Shown: positions 49,721-60,810 of the stretch, in pieces
Layout: each line of letters begins with the position of its first letter
Position numbering within the stretch: the first letter of the stretch is position 1
Assembly (NCBI RefSeq): GCF_014066305.1
Contig: NW_023501055.1
Span: 186,001 to 250,000 of the forward strand
DNA from: Letharia columbiana
Taxonomy: Eukaryota > Ascomycota > Lecanoromycetes > Lecanorales > Parmeliaceae
DNA: 64,000 nt
Direction: 5' to 3'
Translations under genes and position numbers: made by a program
Notes under the pieces: model-generated
What the model saw: the letters and a program-made list of their open reading frames with translations, nothing else
Told to the model about the DNA's origin: nothing
Databases searched by the model: none

Positions 49721-50233
49721 ATGCCCTTTGTTTCCTTCCTGCTCTTTCGGTTTCTACGTCGCCGAAAGATTAGGAGACTGCAAAAATCCGGAGAACCTGT
49801 CACCAAAAACTGCAGTCACGAGCAATCTAAAGCCACGACGCTCGAAAAAATACGTGTGGAAGTTCTGCAACATGTAGCAAGCTTCCTCATCCCTGACTCA
49901 GCGACCTACTTGACCCCTTGTAGTAAATCACTACGTTGGGCAATTGGGCATCGGAGCTGGTTCGCATTACGTACCAACGACCACAAAAGAGCCAAATCAG
50001 ACTTCTTGATGTGATTGCAAAGAAATTGGCGCGAGTGGTCAGTATGCTGTCAATATGAAAATGTCTATCCATTCGAGTTAAAACAGATATCGGATACAAG
50101 ATGGGACTTCAGGCGGGAGCTTCAGTGCATTCAGGCTGATGGCGTTGTTTACCTCATGCCTGTGTTAAGTTTACGATTCCGATCTGCTCAGGTGATCACG
50201 AAGTCACAGAAAACCACAGCCATCTCTCGCTGA
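49721..50233 (+). pseudogene. F-box protein with an in-frame TGA
   Basis: From the ATG at 49,721 the frame has a hydrophobic-basic N-terminus and then, at about 49,840-49,960, an F-box-like motif (LEKIRVEVLQHVASFLIP..ATYLTPCSKSLRWAIG..SW) as in large fungal F-box families that recruit substrates to SCF ubiquitin ligases. A TGA at 50,012-50,014 stops it, yet the same frame continues with LQRNWREWSVCCQYENVYPF, the expected next block (W-x-x-C-x-x-C/Y..L-H-P-F) of this family, to a TGA at 50,233. CGA-to-TGA is the simplest origin. A further plausible stretch in another frame follows to about 50,424. Readthrough cannot be excluded, but a relic is more likely. Confidence 0.6.
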
Positions 50234-50424
50234 CTAGTCCGTGAGCTTGCTCTCATACCACACGACAATTTTGAGATATCCGGTTCCAGGACCAAAGCAA
50301 TGAGCGCATCTGGTAGCTTCTGCTTGTCGGCTGTCTCAGACCGGTCTGCTCTCACGCGCATGGCGGATTGCCGTGCAAAGGCGTATGTCATTGTGTATCC
50401 CATTTCCAAGCTCGATAGCTCCAA

Positions 50425-51420
50425 CTTGTAAAGGCTTCACACACCCCCCACGAATGTATTTGCCAAGTCTGAAGACTTCTGGCGCCGCACCCAGATCGGG
50501 TCTGGGTTCAAGGAGCCCCGCTCGGACGCGGGTGGCGTTGTGGAGCAGGGGAGGCAGTACTAGGGGACTACGGTTGGAGAGAATGGCAAGATCGTCAAGA
50601 GAGATGCTACCCCAGCGAGGGCTGGGCCTGAAGGTCGCCATATCGGCGGTGCATGGGGTAGAGGTCAGAGCATTCTCCCAGATGGAGCTACTTCCTCTGC
50701 CACGGTGGCAGTCCTAGTCAACAGCCGGTGTTTGGGACTGCAATTGCACGTGATAGAATCACAGATGTGTGACCAATCGAGACTGAGTCAAAGGTCGAGT
50801 CGGGTTCCGGAGTGGAGACGCAATCCAAGACGGATTTTTCAGGACTAGACTGCATGTTAATAACGAGTTCAGATGGGCAAGGTGTTCATCGGTTGGAGGT
50901 CGAGAGGACTTTGGCGTGAGCAAATTGCAGCTTGAGACTGGTAATTTGCGGTGCGGTAGTGGCCAAGTGAATGTTGGTTTTCATGAAGTTAGAGCATTTG
51001 CGTGGATTTGAGATGCCAGAAAAGTGGAATTTCACTTGAGCCATGAAGCCATAGGAGGTACTATGGGCCCTGAAAACAACTCTCTCCTGGATGGGCGTAT
51101 ATAGCTGGGTGCATTTCCATCTGTGTGCAGTTCTGTTGACGTTCTAATTCAATTCAGTCAATTGCCCTACTCGTACTCTAGCCCTAGCCCTAGGACAGTG
51201 ACAACCTGGTTAACAAGAACGCACCTTACCATCCATCTGCTGTTCCCCAGGCAGGAGTCGCCATCCGTAAATCTTGGAGGGTCAAAAATCAAAATGCTGA
51301 AGGTACTGAAGATGTTGATACCTTACTTGGGGAAGGTGAGACTCTGGAGAGGTCCCGGCCCCCCAGCTTCACCAGATTGACTCCACCTGTCTACTTCAGC
51401 TTCACCACAGGCTACAAGCC
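50425..51420. other. Intergenic region and promoter of the membrane protein
   Basis: A 101-codon minus frame at 50,336-50,641 is not supported by any motif. A TATA-like word (cgtatatagc) at about 51,095-51,104 lies about 320 bp before the next start. A short upstream frame (51,295-51,380) precedes the main ATG and could be a leader ORF. Confidence 0.4.
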
Positions 51421-52398
51421 ATGCATTGGAGCAAAACGCCCATACCGGGGGTCTCTCTCGATGCCACCGGCTTGATAGCCCTAGCCGATCTTAAAACTAT
51501 TGCTAAGCACACTGCTCTGAACGGCACCTCCGGCATTCTCGACTTCCTCGTGCTTTGCCCTGGAATCCACACGCAACCGAATGCTACCGAGCTCAATGGA
51601 GGCGAACTCCCTCCGACCGCCGCCCTCACCTCTGGACATGTTTTCCGAGTTGAGAACCAGGCTACTGTGTTCTATCTACAAAAGATGGGAATCCCAGGAC
51701 ATTTGGTAACAATGAGCGTCGAGGGACTCCCAGAGCCAAAGAGATGGAAGCCGGATCTCAAGACTATCAAAAGCACTTTGACCCCCTCTTTCGTGTGCTA
51801 CACCACACCAGTATCTCTCACATTGCTCGCCCTGATGCTCGTGGGCTTTTTGAACGACTGGTGGGCCTTGGCCGTTCTCCTGATCTTGATACTCGCGCGT
51901 ACTCTGAATGCCATCATTGTCCGGCGACGGAGCGCACCTGGCTGGAAAGGCGTGAAGGAACCGGGTGTGAAGGGCGACTTGCTAATCCTGTTGAGTCAAG
52001 ATCGCTGGGTACGACTACAAGGTCCCGTTGAGGCTCTCAAGGCAGTGACTGCTGGACAATGGCTGCGTGATGCGACTTTTCTGGAGAGCTCGCTCACAGC
52101 TGTCGCACTTTTGTTGATCTACATCAACGCTGCTGTCACAACCAACGCAAGCCAAGCCGGTAATATGATCATCCTGGCGCTGCTACTGCTCTCCGTTGGC
52201 CTGGTGGCGATGAGTAACCAGTGGCAAAATTCATTATATATGCATGGCTGCAAAGTTCAGGTCGACGGCGAACCCAAGCAGTACGCCAGGCGGCTGGATC
52301 TTGCGGATGAATTGATCAGCTCCACAGGACGAGACGACTGGGCTATACGTTTGGGATTGATCAATGAGAAGGCTGAAGTCAGAAGGGTCCTATTATAG
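51421..52398 (+). CDS. Fungal membrane protein, unknown function
   Basis: A single exon of 325 codons with no interruption. Residues 1-120 are soluble. Two long hydrophobic blocks at about residues 128-167 (each long enough for two membrane passes, with W-W in the middle) and at about 222-262 make three to four membrane segments. A basic linker with RRRSAPGWKG follows the first block, and a conserved-looking cytosolic domain LLILLSQDRWVRLQGPVEALKAVTAGQWL sits between the blocks. The C-terminus is soluble and ends in RRVLL. I have a sense of having met this type as conserved hypothetical proteins of Pezizomycotina but know no role. The start is the first ATG; an upstream exon cannot be ruled out. 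Confidence 0.75.
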   Translation: MHWSKTPIPGVSLDATGLIALADLKTIAKHTALNGTSGILDFLVLCPGIHTQPNATELNGGELPPTAALTSGHVFRVENQATVFYLQKMGIPGHLVTMSVEGLPEPKRWKPDLKTIKSTLTPSFVCYTTPVSLTLLALMLVGFLNDWWALAVLLILILARTLNAIIVRRRSAPGWKGVKEPGVKGDLLILLSQDRWVRLQGPVEALKAVTAGQWLRDATFLESSLTAVALLLIYINAAVTTNASQAGNMIILALLLLSVGLVAMSNQWQNSLYMHGCKVQVDGEPKQYARRLDLADELISSTGRDDWAIRLGLINEKAEVRRVLL

Positions 52399-53433
52399 TG
52401 ATCTGGCGGCCAATGAGCTTTCAAATTCGGCCTCTTTTCGCGATGCGTTCTTCATAGAGGAAATCAAACCCTCCAATGACGTATCACCAATACGTATAGT
52501 GAGCATATGGCCGTGTTTGGACCTTTTTACACGTCATGCTCCACTCTACTGCCGCATAGCACGTTGTGAGAGGACCGAGCGAGAGTCATGCATCGAGTGG
52601 GCGATTAGGCATCCGAAAATAACATAAGTTCATTTCCTATTGAGGGTCTTAATTGAAACGGTTCTTCCTAGTTAGAATTCTTGAACACGAACTGTAGATG
52701 TTTTCAGTTGATAACCACAAAAGTATGTGAACCAACAGTGGAAGAATGGAGCTATTGGGACTGCTGATTGGGGGGGGTTTTTTTTCAATTGCTCGTTGGA
52801 ATTTGATATTCTCTGTACGCATGACTTTTGCTACGTCCTCTTACCTCGCAGACGATGAGGCTAATGCTTCTTGTAACATGCTATGGCAGCGACAAACAAC
52901 TGAGTTTCCCAGTTGGGAAGGCACAATCTCCTGAGCGTTTGATACCTCTTGTTGGGTGCATTGGTCTGTAATTTCTTCATCTTATTGAAGAATCTAGACC
53001 TTACAGCCTAGGTAGGATTGCAGAATTGTCATCTATTGACCCGCAGGGGATCATGCTTTCAGATTTCAATCGCCAAGTGTCTTTCAGTATGGCCACACTC
53101 ACAGATCATGATGAATCGGTTGTATGGCTCTATGGCCATGACCATCTCAATAAATAGGGACAAGGTCGAGAGAGAAGGCTAGTCTTCTACACTGGAGAAC
53201 GCAGCTATGAGGTGATGCGACCTCTGCCAGCATTCTCTGCCGAGAAGTCTCGGAAACCAACCTCCCCCCCGCCCAAGTTGTGTCCGTATCTGGTCTTCGG
53301 TCTACGATTTTTCAAGAACCTAGTCATGAACACAGGAGGCCGCTTATTTTTGAAACAGGCGAGAAAAAACATTGTATCAATTCTGTAAAGAGATTCAATT
53401 GGTCAGGAATGGTAGCAAACTGACTGCTGCCAC
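52399..53433. other. Intergenic region
   Basis: No supported gene. A G-run and T-run (about 52,770-52,787) are the only simple-sequence features. The ankyrin relic has no recognisable N-terminus here, so its 5' part was lost or never lay in this interval. Confidence 0.45.
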
Positions 53434-56400
53434 ATGTCCACTTGCGCTACCCCCCTTCTGCAGTTTAGACGAACACCGAGTCTGCACGCAGACGCCCCGC
53501 TGCGGCATATCATCGTGGCTGCCCCGGGCGTCAACTGCTTGCGAGGAAAGTCTTTTCAGACTGCTGCAAGAAGGGGGGCCATAGAGTTACTGGAACTCCT
53601 TGTAAGGAGCGCGCCCCAGCCTTCGTCGCTTTCCTCAGCAGTGCCCGTCGCTATGAGACTCGTGGACTCTCGCCTAAGAATGAACTTTATGGTAATACTC
53701 CTGGACCACGGAGCAAAAGGTCATGCAGTCGACCAGGCTTTGACCGAGGCTATTGGGGAGACGCCTCTGGACGAGGACTTGGTACTGTACTTCGTGAACA
53801 AAGCCAACGATGACCATCATCAAGGGCAAGCTCTGTGCAATGCGGTCAAGTGTGCTAACAAAAACATCGTTGCATCTGTCATCAAGCTGGTCATCCAAAT
53901 CACAGGTCTCGCCTGGCGGCTCTAACAATTGCGCTCGAGCCTGCGACCGGAGACAGACTGGCAAAGCTTGACTTGCTGCTTCGAGCTGGAATTGAGCAGG
54001 AGGGTCGCGACAAGGCCCTGGTGCAAGAGATCAGCAATGAGTCTCACAGCGACATGGATATCATCGAAAGGCTTCTAGATCGTGGGGCAAGCTGCAACTA
54101 TGATGGTGGAAAGTCGTTGGAACTTGCGGTCAGCTCACGAAACAATCAATTGCTCAGATGTCTTATCGACAGTAAATGCGAGAGTGCTATATTAGCAAGA
54201 ATGTTGCCCTTTGCTATGCATAATCCAGACATGAATACGAGATATGCATGCATGGCTCTACTTCTTATTGGCGGTGCGACGGGTGATCAGGTCAGTCGTG
54301 CATTGGTCCATGAAGTTTGTAGCTCTCAGGAATGCGATCCTCAACTTGTCAAGCTGTTGATTGACCATGGTGCAAGATTCGATTACTCAGAGGACAAGTT
54401 ATCAAACACGTCGTCTCAACGCCCACCGAGAATGAAGTCTTGAAACTCCTTTTGGAAGGTAACGGAGCATCACTGGTCCTGGCATCGCTTATTCCTCTTG
54501 CCATGAATCACGCACAAGAGTCTAGGCTGCAAATACTTCAAACGCTCCTCGAAAACGGTGCGGGAGGGGCACAAGTCCATGTTGCACTGATAGACGCAGT
54601 GAAACAGGGACCACATGCACAGCCAACCATCGACATGCTGTTGCGATATCATGCTTCTGTTAACTACCAAAGTGGTGAAGCCATAAGGATCGCCGCCGCG
54701 GCAGGTCAATTCGTCCATCTTAGACTGTCTGCTCCAGAGGAATCCCAACTCCGAGTATCTGCCCGAGGCTCTCAGTCTTGCAATGCAGACGCCAGCCGTG
54801 CAGACTGGCACAAACATCCCGGATCGATTCAAGTCTGTGCGGCTGCTCACTCGTGTTGGGATTACCAAGTCAGAAGTCATACATCGTGCGCTAATACGAG
54901 CGGTTCTTGATAAGGACCATGCCCTTGTCGAACATCTCATCAAGAGCGGTGGGGATCCGAATTTTCGGAGTTGTGAATCCGTGGTCAAGGCAACAGAGCA
55001 AGCTGATATTGAGTCGCTTATACTAGTGACAAGATCCAAAGTCTCGCACACGGTCTTCTTCGCGGCTTTCGCGGCGAAGTCAACTTCTATTGATAGATGG
55101 CAAAGCAAACTCGACTTGCTGCTCAATATTGACAAGATCCTCCCCGAGGGAGGGGCCGCTGGTCCTGCGGTTGATTAGGCCTTTCTCACTGCTTTGAAAT
55201 CCTTCGATCCTACTTGTAATGTATTCGTTGATATGGTCATTGCACGGCCGTCGTTATTGAATGTCAGTTTCGACGAGGGAAAATGCCTCTGCACGGCAGT
55301 GAAAAGAGATCTGTACTAACTCGTGAAAATATTGTTGTGCCAAAAGCCAAATCAACAGACTCTGTGCTCCGCGTTCATGGCCGTCTTTGAGTCTTACGCT
55401 CCTAGGGAAAACCTTATCAATCTGTCAAGGCTGTTCTTTGAACGGTCAAAATTAAAGAAACATTTATATTTTGGACAAGACGACCCTTTGACGAGTCACT
55501 TGTACCAGATTCTACATCGATACTCTGGCAAGCCGCTGTTATTGCAAAATCTTCTCGATAGCGGGTGCCCGCCTGACTCCCGATTTTTGTGGGAGTTCGA
55601 CCCTGTCTTTGGCGCGAAGGAAACTTCTGCATTGCTTTGGCTACTCTGTCAAGCCCAAGCAGACCAGCAGACTGATAAGCGTACAGTTGAAATCCTTTTG
55701 AAGCAAGGAGGTGGGTACAGCCCATTCTCACGACAACTTTGTTCCACTGACTGATGTCTATGCAATAGCGGATCCTAGTTTTCGGACACCTGGCTCGGGT
55801 AACAGTCCACTGATCGTAGCAGCCCTTTCATCTCAGCCAGATGTTACATTGCAACTCCTAGAGGCGCAAGCCAACGCGAACGTCGAGGATAAGTCTGGTA
55901 GGACCCCATTGCAATGCGCCACCAGAGTAGGAAGCTTGGAGAGCATGGAACACCTACTCAATTTCAAAGCGAATCCTGACGACGAGTCTCTGCATATTGC
56001 AGCAAGACGGACCAAGGCCTCAATGGCGAAAATGCTCCTTGATCGCGGCGCTTCAATATATTGGCAAGGCATCCATATTTGCGATTATAGGACTCCACTG
56101 GGCGAGCTATGCCGCAATGCTAGTCCAGCTAGAGATCCAGCGCAGTTAAAGGACAATCTGAATGTTTTTGCCAAAAGGCTGCCTGACCTGACAAAACTCG
56201 CGAACGGCAGATCCTTCGTGTTGCTAGCCTTAGACAATGACTCGCCTTTCGCAATGACCACCGCACTCCTCAAAGCTTTTCGATTCATGCGAGAGAACCT
56301 CAACTCTGACTTCAACATCTTTCGCGAGCTGGGCGGGGTCTGCTACAGCCTCACCATGTACGTCCGGCACTTCGAATGTAGGAACCGTTTCTCCCTCGAC

Positions 56401-57107
56401 AGCGAACGTCGGTGTTGCAATCTTGACACTTGTCCCGCCCCAGATTTGGAGAAGCTCCTTCGAGAGTTCGGGTGCCGTGATCGATTCTGGGTTGAAACAG
56501 CCGGCGCCAATCAACCGCCAGGCGTCTGCGGTCCTCCGCCTCACGTCGTCGAAGAGCAGAAGCTTGTCGAGAGCCTACCCAAGGTGCAGGAGCAGCAAAC
56601 ACGCTTACTTGCAGAGGAAAGGGCACGGGCGAGAAGCAATTCAGGCCGATCTTGATATGGCGGCAGAAGCTGAACGAAGGCGAGAGAGGGAGCGCTTGGC
56701 TGTACTAGAAGAGAAACGACAGGCCGATGCGAACGAAGAAAGGCGTCGCTTCGACATGCTGGAAGCAAAAAGCAGGCAGACGCCAGAGATGAAAGGCGCA
56801 GATTGGCGGTCATTCAAACCGAGCAGAATTCTGAGATGGAGAAAAACGAAGGGAATTCTCGGACCAGCAGAATCGGGCACGGCGGGCAAGGGCCGAAGAG
56901 GATAAACACATAGAGCGTAAGAACGACATAGAAGCGGCAGCGATGGAGAGAAAAGCCAAAATTACAACTGGAGTGTTAAGGGAGAAGAAGAGAATGATCG
57001 ATGGTGTGAACGAGATGGTGCAGCAAGCCCAAATCTCAGGTGTTGGGGGCCAGGCGGCTGGGAGGATATTGGAGGTAATTGGGGAGGGTGGGCGATGCCT
57101 TGAGTGA
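53434..57107 (+). pseudogene. Large ankyrin-array protein relic with coiled-coil C-terminus
   Basis: The reading consists of about seven tandem units of 95-105 residues, each a pair of ankyrin-like helical repeats with a shared plan (G-K-S/A-L-x-x-A-V.., L-P-x-A-M.., L-L-x-x-G-A-x-G..V-x-x-A-L-V, then I-x-x-L-L-x-x-G-A). Two to three canonical ankyrin repeats (about 55,790-56,060, for example SGRTPLQCATRVGSLESMEH) and a Glu/Arg-rich coiled coil (about 56,580-57,000) follow. One intron is clear (55,711-55,768). Frameshifts lie near 53,900, 54,400, 54,700, 56,625 and about 56,820. Two stops, TAG at 55,176 and TAA at 55,317, sit in otherwise open frame where CAG and CAA are expected. Such proteins are usually much longer, so the N-terminal part is missing. 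No function can remain. Confidence 0.8.
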
Positions 57108-57943
57108 ATTGAGTACAAATACGTATCATGACTTATGATCCTCAATGTCTGGTTCGAAATCAGCAATAGTCCATTGTCTAGATCAGAGGAGTCGAGCCCC
57201 GGTGTATGCTTGGTCTGGTACCGCATTCTCGGTCTATGTTCTTGCTCGTTGACGCCATTACACGGTGGCTAGACACCAGATGTAAAGGCAATGTATTCAT
57301 GTTGTAGGCTTCAGAGGGCCACCATCATCTTCCACTACCGCCCGCATGGTATCAAACATACGACGTGAAAGAAACCATTGCATGTTGAATATTGAGAATA
57401 AGCAGCTTCAAGATGGGGCGACAGCTATTTCAGCTACTATCTCTCCAACGACAAATATGGACGAAGCTAACTAGAGGGTGCAACGCAACGCAGCGGACAC
57501 GGACAGCTAGACCTGCATTCGCCAAAGGCGTCAGAGACTTCTGAATTCCACTCCATCGGGAGAAGCTGGGTCTCATTGATAGGCGTTTGAAACGTTCCTC
57601 ATCTGATGTTATTGAGGCGAGGAAAGATGAAATGAAGGTCGAAAGGAAGGAGCGTCAACAACAGCGGTGTCGGAGTTCGCCAAGACCTGGGAGTCTAAAA
57701 TTTAGCGTGCGGCTAGGGCGTTTGAGCGTTGACCCCTTCCTCACGACAGCGGTCTCATCTTTTTCTTCGCCCCACACCATCTCTCACTATCCTATCATGG
57801 CAAATCATTCAACTTTCAATCTATGACAGAATATTCGCCCCCCCCTGTCTCAAGCATTACTCGACGATCATATTATCTTGGAGGCATCGTCACGACTGAT
57901 CGATCCCATCTCCTAGAATGTTGGACCGTACGTCACAATCACG
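57108..57943. other. Intergenic region
   Basis: No gene. A 79-codon frame (57,587-57,826) is Arg/Lys-rich at the start but has no domain. Confidence 0.45.
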
Positions 57944-58472
57944 ATGCTGACACTTGCATTGTTCGAGCTATGCGTCGAGCACGATTACCATCTTGCTATG
58001 TTGCAACACCTGGGGTGGCGGTCACCGCTTGTCATCAAAGCAGCTATTGGCCCTCCCACGGACGAAGCTGGCCTTCTGTTGGGTATGGCAGCGCAACTAC
58101 ACAATCTTGTCCACTGCCTCCTTCCATTCGATTCCCTTTTCGATCTTCTGTCCTTTCTGGATGATTTGCCATCCCACTTTCTTGTGTTCGTGCGCAGGTC
58201 TCTGGGGGTATTATAAACGTGTCGATGTGGATCTGAGACTTTCAACCATCATGTCCGCCTGGCATGGTCCGACTTTCTCGGATCTCGACCCAGTTCGGGA
58301 ACTTGCGGCCACAACGGAGATGAAAGCACTTGGTAATATTCTCTACTATTACGAGTATCAAGCTTTTTTTGCCTCTCCGGCACATGTTTGCGAGGTGTGG
58401 TCGAATCGAAACTGCGGAACGTTCAGACGCTGTGCAGAGTGCGCCCAACCGTTCCTTTCTTGGTGTGCTTGA
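57944..58472 (+). pseudogene. Unrecognised gene, probably frameshifted
   Basis: The frame from 57,944 gives a Leu-rich helical segment (MLTLALFELCVEHDYHLAML..) to 58,216. The next frame then reads GYYKRVDVDLRLSTIMSA and a stretch with four Cys (CEVWSNRNC..RRCAEC) to a stop at 58,472. The run of five G at about 58,202-58,206 lies exactly where the two frames would need joining, so one extra G would explain the break. Neither part matches a family I know. It may equally be two chance frames. Confidence 0.3.
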
Positions 58473-59579
58473 TCTGCATCAGTTGTCCCCAAAGAGGATC
58501 CTAGATCCGACCCTTTGATACCGTCACGTCGCTGTCCTTTCCTACAGAATGCATGACACGATTTTCTCTCCAATTAGCAGGTCTGCCCAGACCTTGAATG
58601 GCCGGCAATCGCCATGAGCATGGAACCGGTCACTGTTAAGAGCTTACTGATGACTAGTATTCGATCACGCGGTTAGCTCTACGCCTTCAATGAGCCAGGG
58701 CACGGTGCTCGAATGGTATTAATTGGGCGATCTTGAGCCTAAGCTTCTCCTAGTATGTCATGTAAGGGGTCTCCCGTCGTCGCAGATCAGCACGATTTTA
58801 GTGCAATGGGAATGGTATCTGCGGCTCTCTTGTTCACGTCCTACTTTTCCCTACATGCTGGGACGTATATCGGCATTGCTGTTCCATTGAGCCTCGCAAG
58901 ATATATCAAGATGGACACTCCCTATGTAGCAGGTTTTTTCTGCTAGATTAGACCGATGTTGCCTGAAAGGTGCTTCGATACAGGCCGTGATTTCCAGATG
59001 CAACATAGCGTTACACTGACTTGACGGTCAAGTTCGAAGACCTTGCCCCGGAAGACTGATTATAGCGGCTCAATAGGACAAGACCGGAGCCATGAGCCGA
59101 ATGATCGCAAAGGCTTCCCATTTAGGGTGTATGGCGTCGATATTTTCGGGTTTCAGGATTCCAAAAATCCGCCTCGAGACATGCGGTTGCGGCGTGTGCG
59201 TCTAGTCTACCTACTTTAGGCCTCCCGAACGCGGGCCTTCCACCACAAAGCTTAGCCCCATCATGAGTATTACTCACCAAAACCACCGGCCATCATTTAC
59301 TTGCCCATATCGGTTTCGGCGGAAAGATGGCTCACACCACGACGCAGGTCCAGTTTCACGAGAGCGATGTGATGACGCGGTGTAAGAGACTTCGGCCTAT
59401 TTCGTGTGCGGCGCCCTCTCTCTCGTCTACTATTAAGGGGCCTGCCCATCAATAAGTACCCTCTCTTTGCTCTCCACCTTGATACTTCTCTATACCTGCT
59501 GCAGGACTCCAGACTCTCAGCATCACAACGTCATAGCATTACCGTTGTACTCTCTGTGCTTCTTTCCACCTCTTCTGAC
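58473..59579. other. Intergenic region and promoter of the repeat protein
   Basis: No supported gene. The last 150 bp are rich in CT runs and include ctattaaggggcctgcccat near 59,429, which resembles a fungal core promoter for the gene that follows. Confidence 0.45.
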
Positions 59580-60451
59580 ATGCGTATCTCAACCCTCTTT
59601 ACGGCCGCTTCCCTCTTCTTGATCGGCTCATACAGCCTGCCTCGACCCGAGGACTTAGAGCCGTCAAGGACGATCGAGGACCGCGAGGCCCACGTGTAAG
59701 TGCTCCAGTGCCAGAAAATATTTGTCCGTTTGGGCAAGACCACCAAGCTAACATTAGACAGTGCTCCAGGTGCTCCATTTGCCAGCCATATTGGAGGCGC
59801 GGAGTGGTGGAAAGATCGCAAGTCGGGCGGTGAAACCCCGGCTTCGAATGGCACGAAGTTAAAGGAACGTGAGGCACATCACGAGTATGTGTATCTTCCA
59901 TATCACGCATGAGATCGTCAAGCTCATGCCAAATAGGAGGCCAATCAGCGAACCTAGCGGACTACCCGAGTTTTTCAAACACAAGGTTGGTGGCTCCGGC
60001 ACTCCGAACACCAATGATACCAAAATCAAGGAACGTGAGGCACATCACGAGTATGTGTATCTTCTATATCAAAGGGGTCGTCAAGCTCATGCCAAGTAGG
60101 AGGCCAACCAGCGAACCTAGCGGACTACCCGAGTTCTTCGAACACAGAGTAGGTGGCTCCGACACTCCGAGCACCAACGGTACCAAAATCAAGGAACGTG
60201 AAGTACCACCGGATGGCATGACGTATGCTTTGCATCCCTGAATTCCAATCAACAAACCTTTGCTAATGTCAAGCAGATGGATGGAATTCATGAAGCACAA
60301 GAAGCACAAGGGCGGGTCTCCGTCTCATGGTGCCTTTGTGCCTTTGAGCACTGGTACTTCATCCAAGGAACTTTCTCGATTGTCCACCAGCGGCACTAAG
60401 ACTGGTGGGACTAACAGCACGAAAGTGAGGATGATGAAGTTCCGCGGTTAG
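59580..60451 (+). CDS. Secreted tandem-repeat protein made by exon duplication
   Basis: Five exons: 59,580-59,695; 59,762-59,884; 59,937-60,050; 60,100-60,222; 60,277-60,451. Introns of 66, 52, 49 and 54 bp are GT..AG, and the phases join into 216 residues. Residues 1-19 form a signal peptide (MRISTLFTAASLFLIGSYS). Exons 2, 3 and 4 encode related units: each ends in (T)P-x-x-N-(G/D)-T-K-(L/I)-K-E-R-E, followed by A-H-H-E in two of them, and has an aromatic pair plus Lys/Arg (WWKDRKSGG, FFKHKVGGS, FFEHRVGGS) upstream. Exon 5 starts with a related WMEFMKHKK. Exons 3 and 4 with their introns repeat at a 163-bp period. The mature chain is hydrophilic and cysteine-free. A CT-rich promoter and intact splice sites suggest it is expressed. 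The function is unknown; a secreted effector or a repeat peptide precursor is conceivable. Confidence 0.8.
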
Positions 60452-60810
60452 GTCGTTGCTATCGCCGACGATGACGGATGAACTAGAGATATTTGCATGA
60501 AGGCTTGAGGAGAGGGAGTCGCTGCGTTGGTATTCCCGGAGTGTATAATACTGTGTGTGGTGCAGGAACCTAAAATATGGCGGGAGAGGTTGTTGATAGA
60601 TAGCGTTCATTGTAATAGTGGTCATTCACAGCCCTCACATTTGAACTCCTCTCATTCCGTTGGCATGATTTACTGTGCGGTGCTCGGTGTTCGGTGAGGC
60701 ACCAAAGATGGTGGAGGAGGCAAAGCAGAGTTGGTGGTTCCGTTACCCCTGATTGCATAATCCTTAAGAAAGAAAAAAATTCTTACAGTTCTGGCGCACC
60801 CTAAAATTAA
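60452..60810. other. 3' flank with first copy of a 34-bp direct repeat
   Basis: No gene. The sequence 60,712-60,745 (tggaggaggcaaagcagagt and 14 more bases) is repeated at 61,508-61,541 with one C/T difference, bracketing the nested TIR elements. A cggaatctt-like inverted pair (agaaagaaaaaaattctt) lies at 60,766-60,783. Confidence 0.6.

Noticed and set aside
50336..50641. 101-codon minus-strand frame
   Set aside because: No family features, and it overlaps a region that reads better as continuation of the F-box relic.
54470..55135. 221-codon minus-strand frame
   Set aside because: Long by chance; the plus strand carries the repeated ankyrin-like units in this interval.
58755..58946. 63-codon plus-strand frame with a hydrophobic stretch
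   Set aside because: A suggestive membrane segment, but with no flanking coding sequence or motif.
59580..60451. Dikaritin-type RiPP precursor with Kex2-cut core peptides
   Set aside because: The repeats lack regularly spaced KR/RR sites and a short variable core, and no UstYa-like gene is visible nearby.
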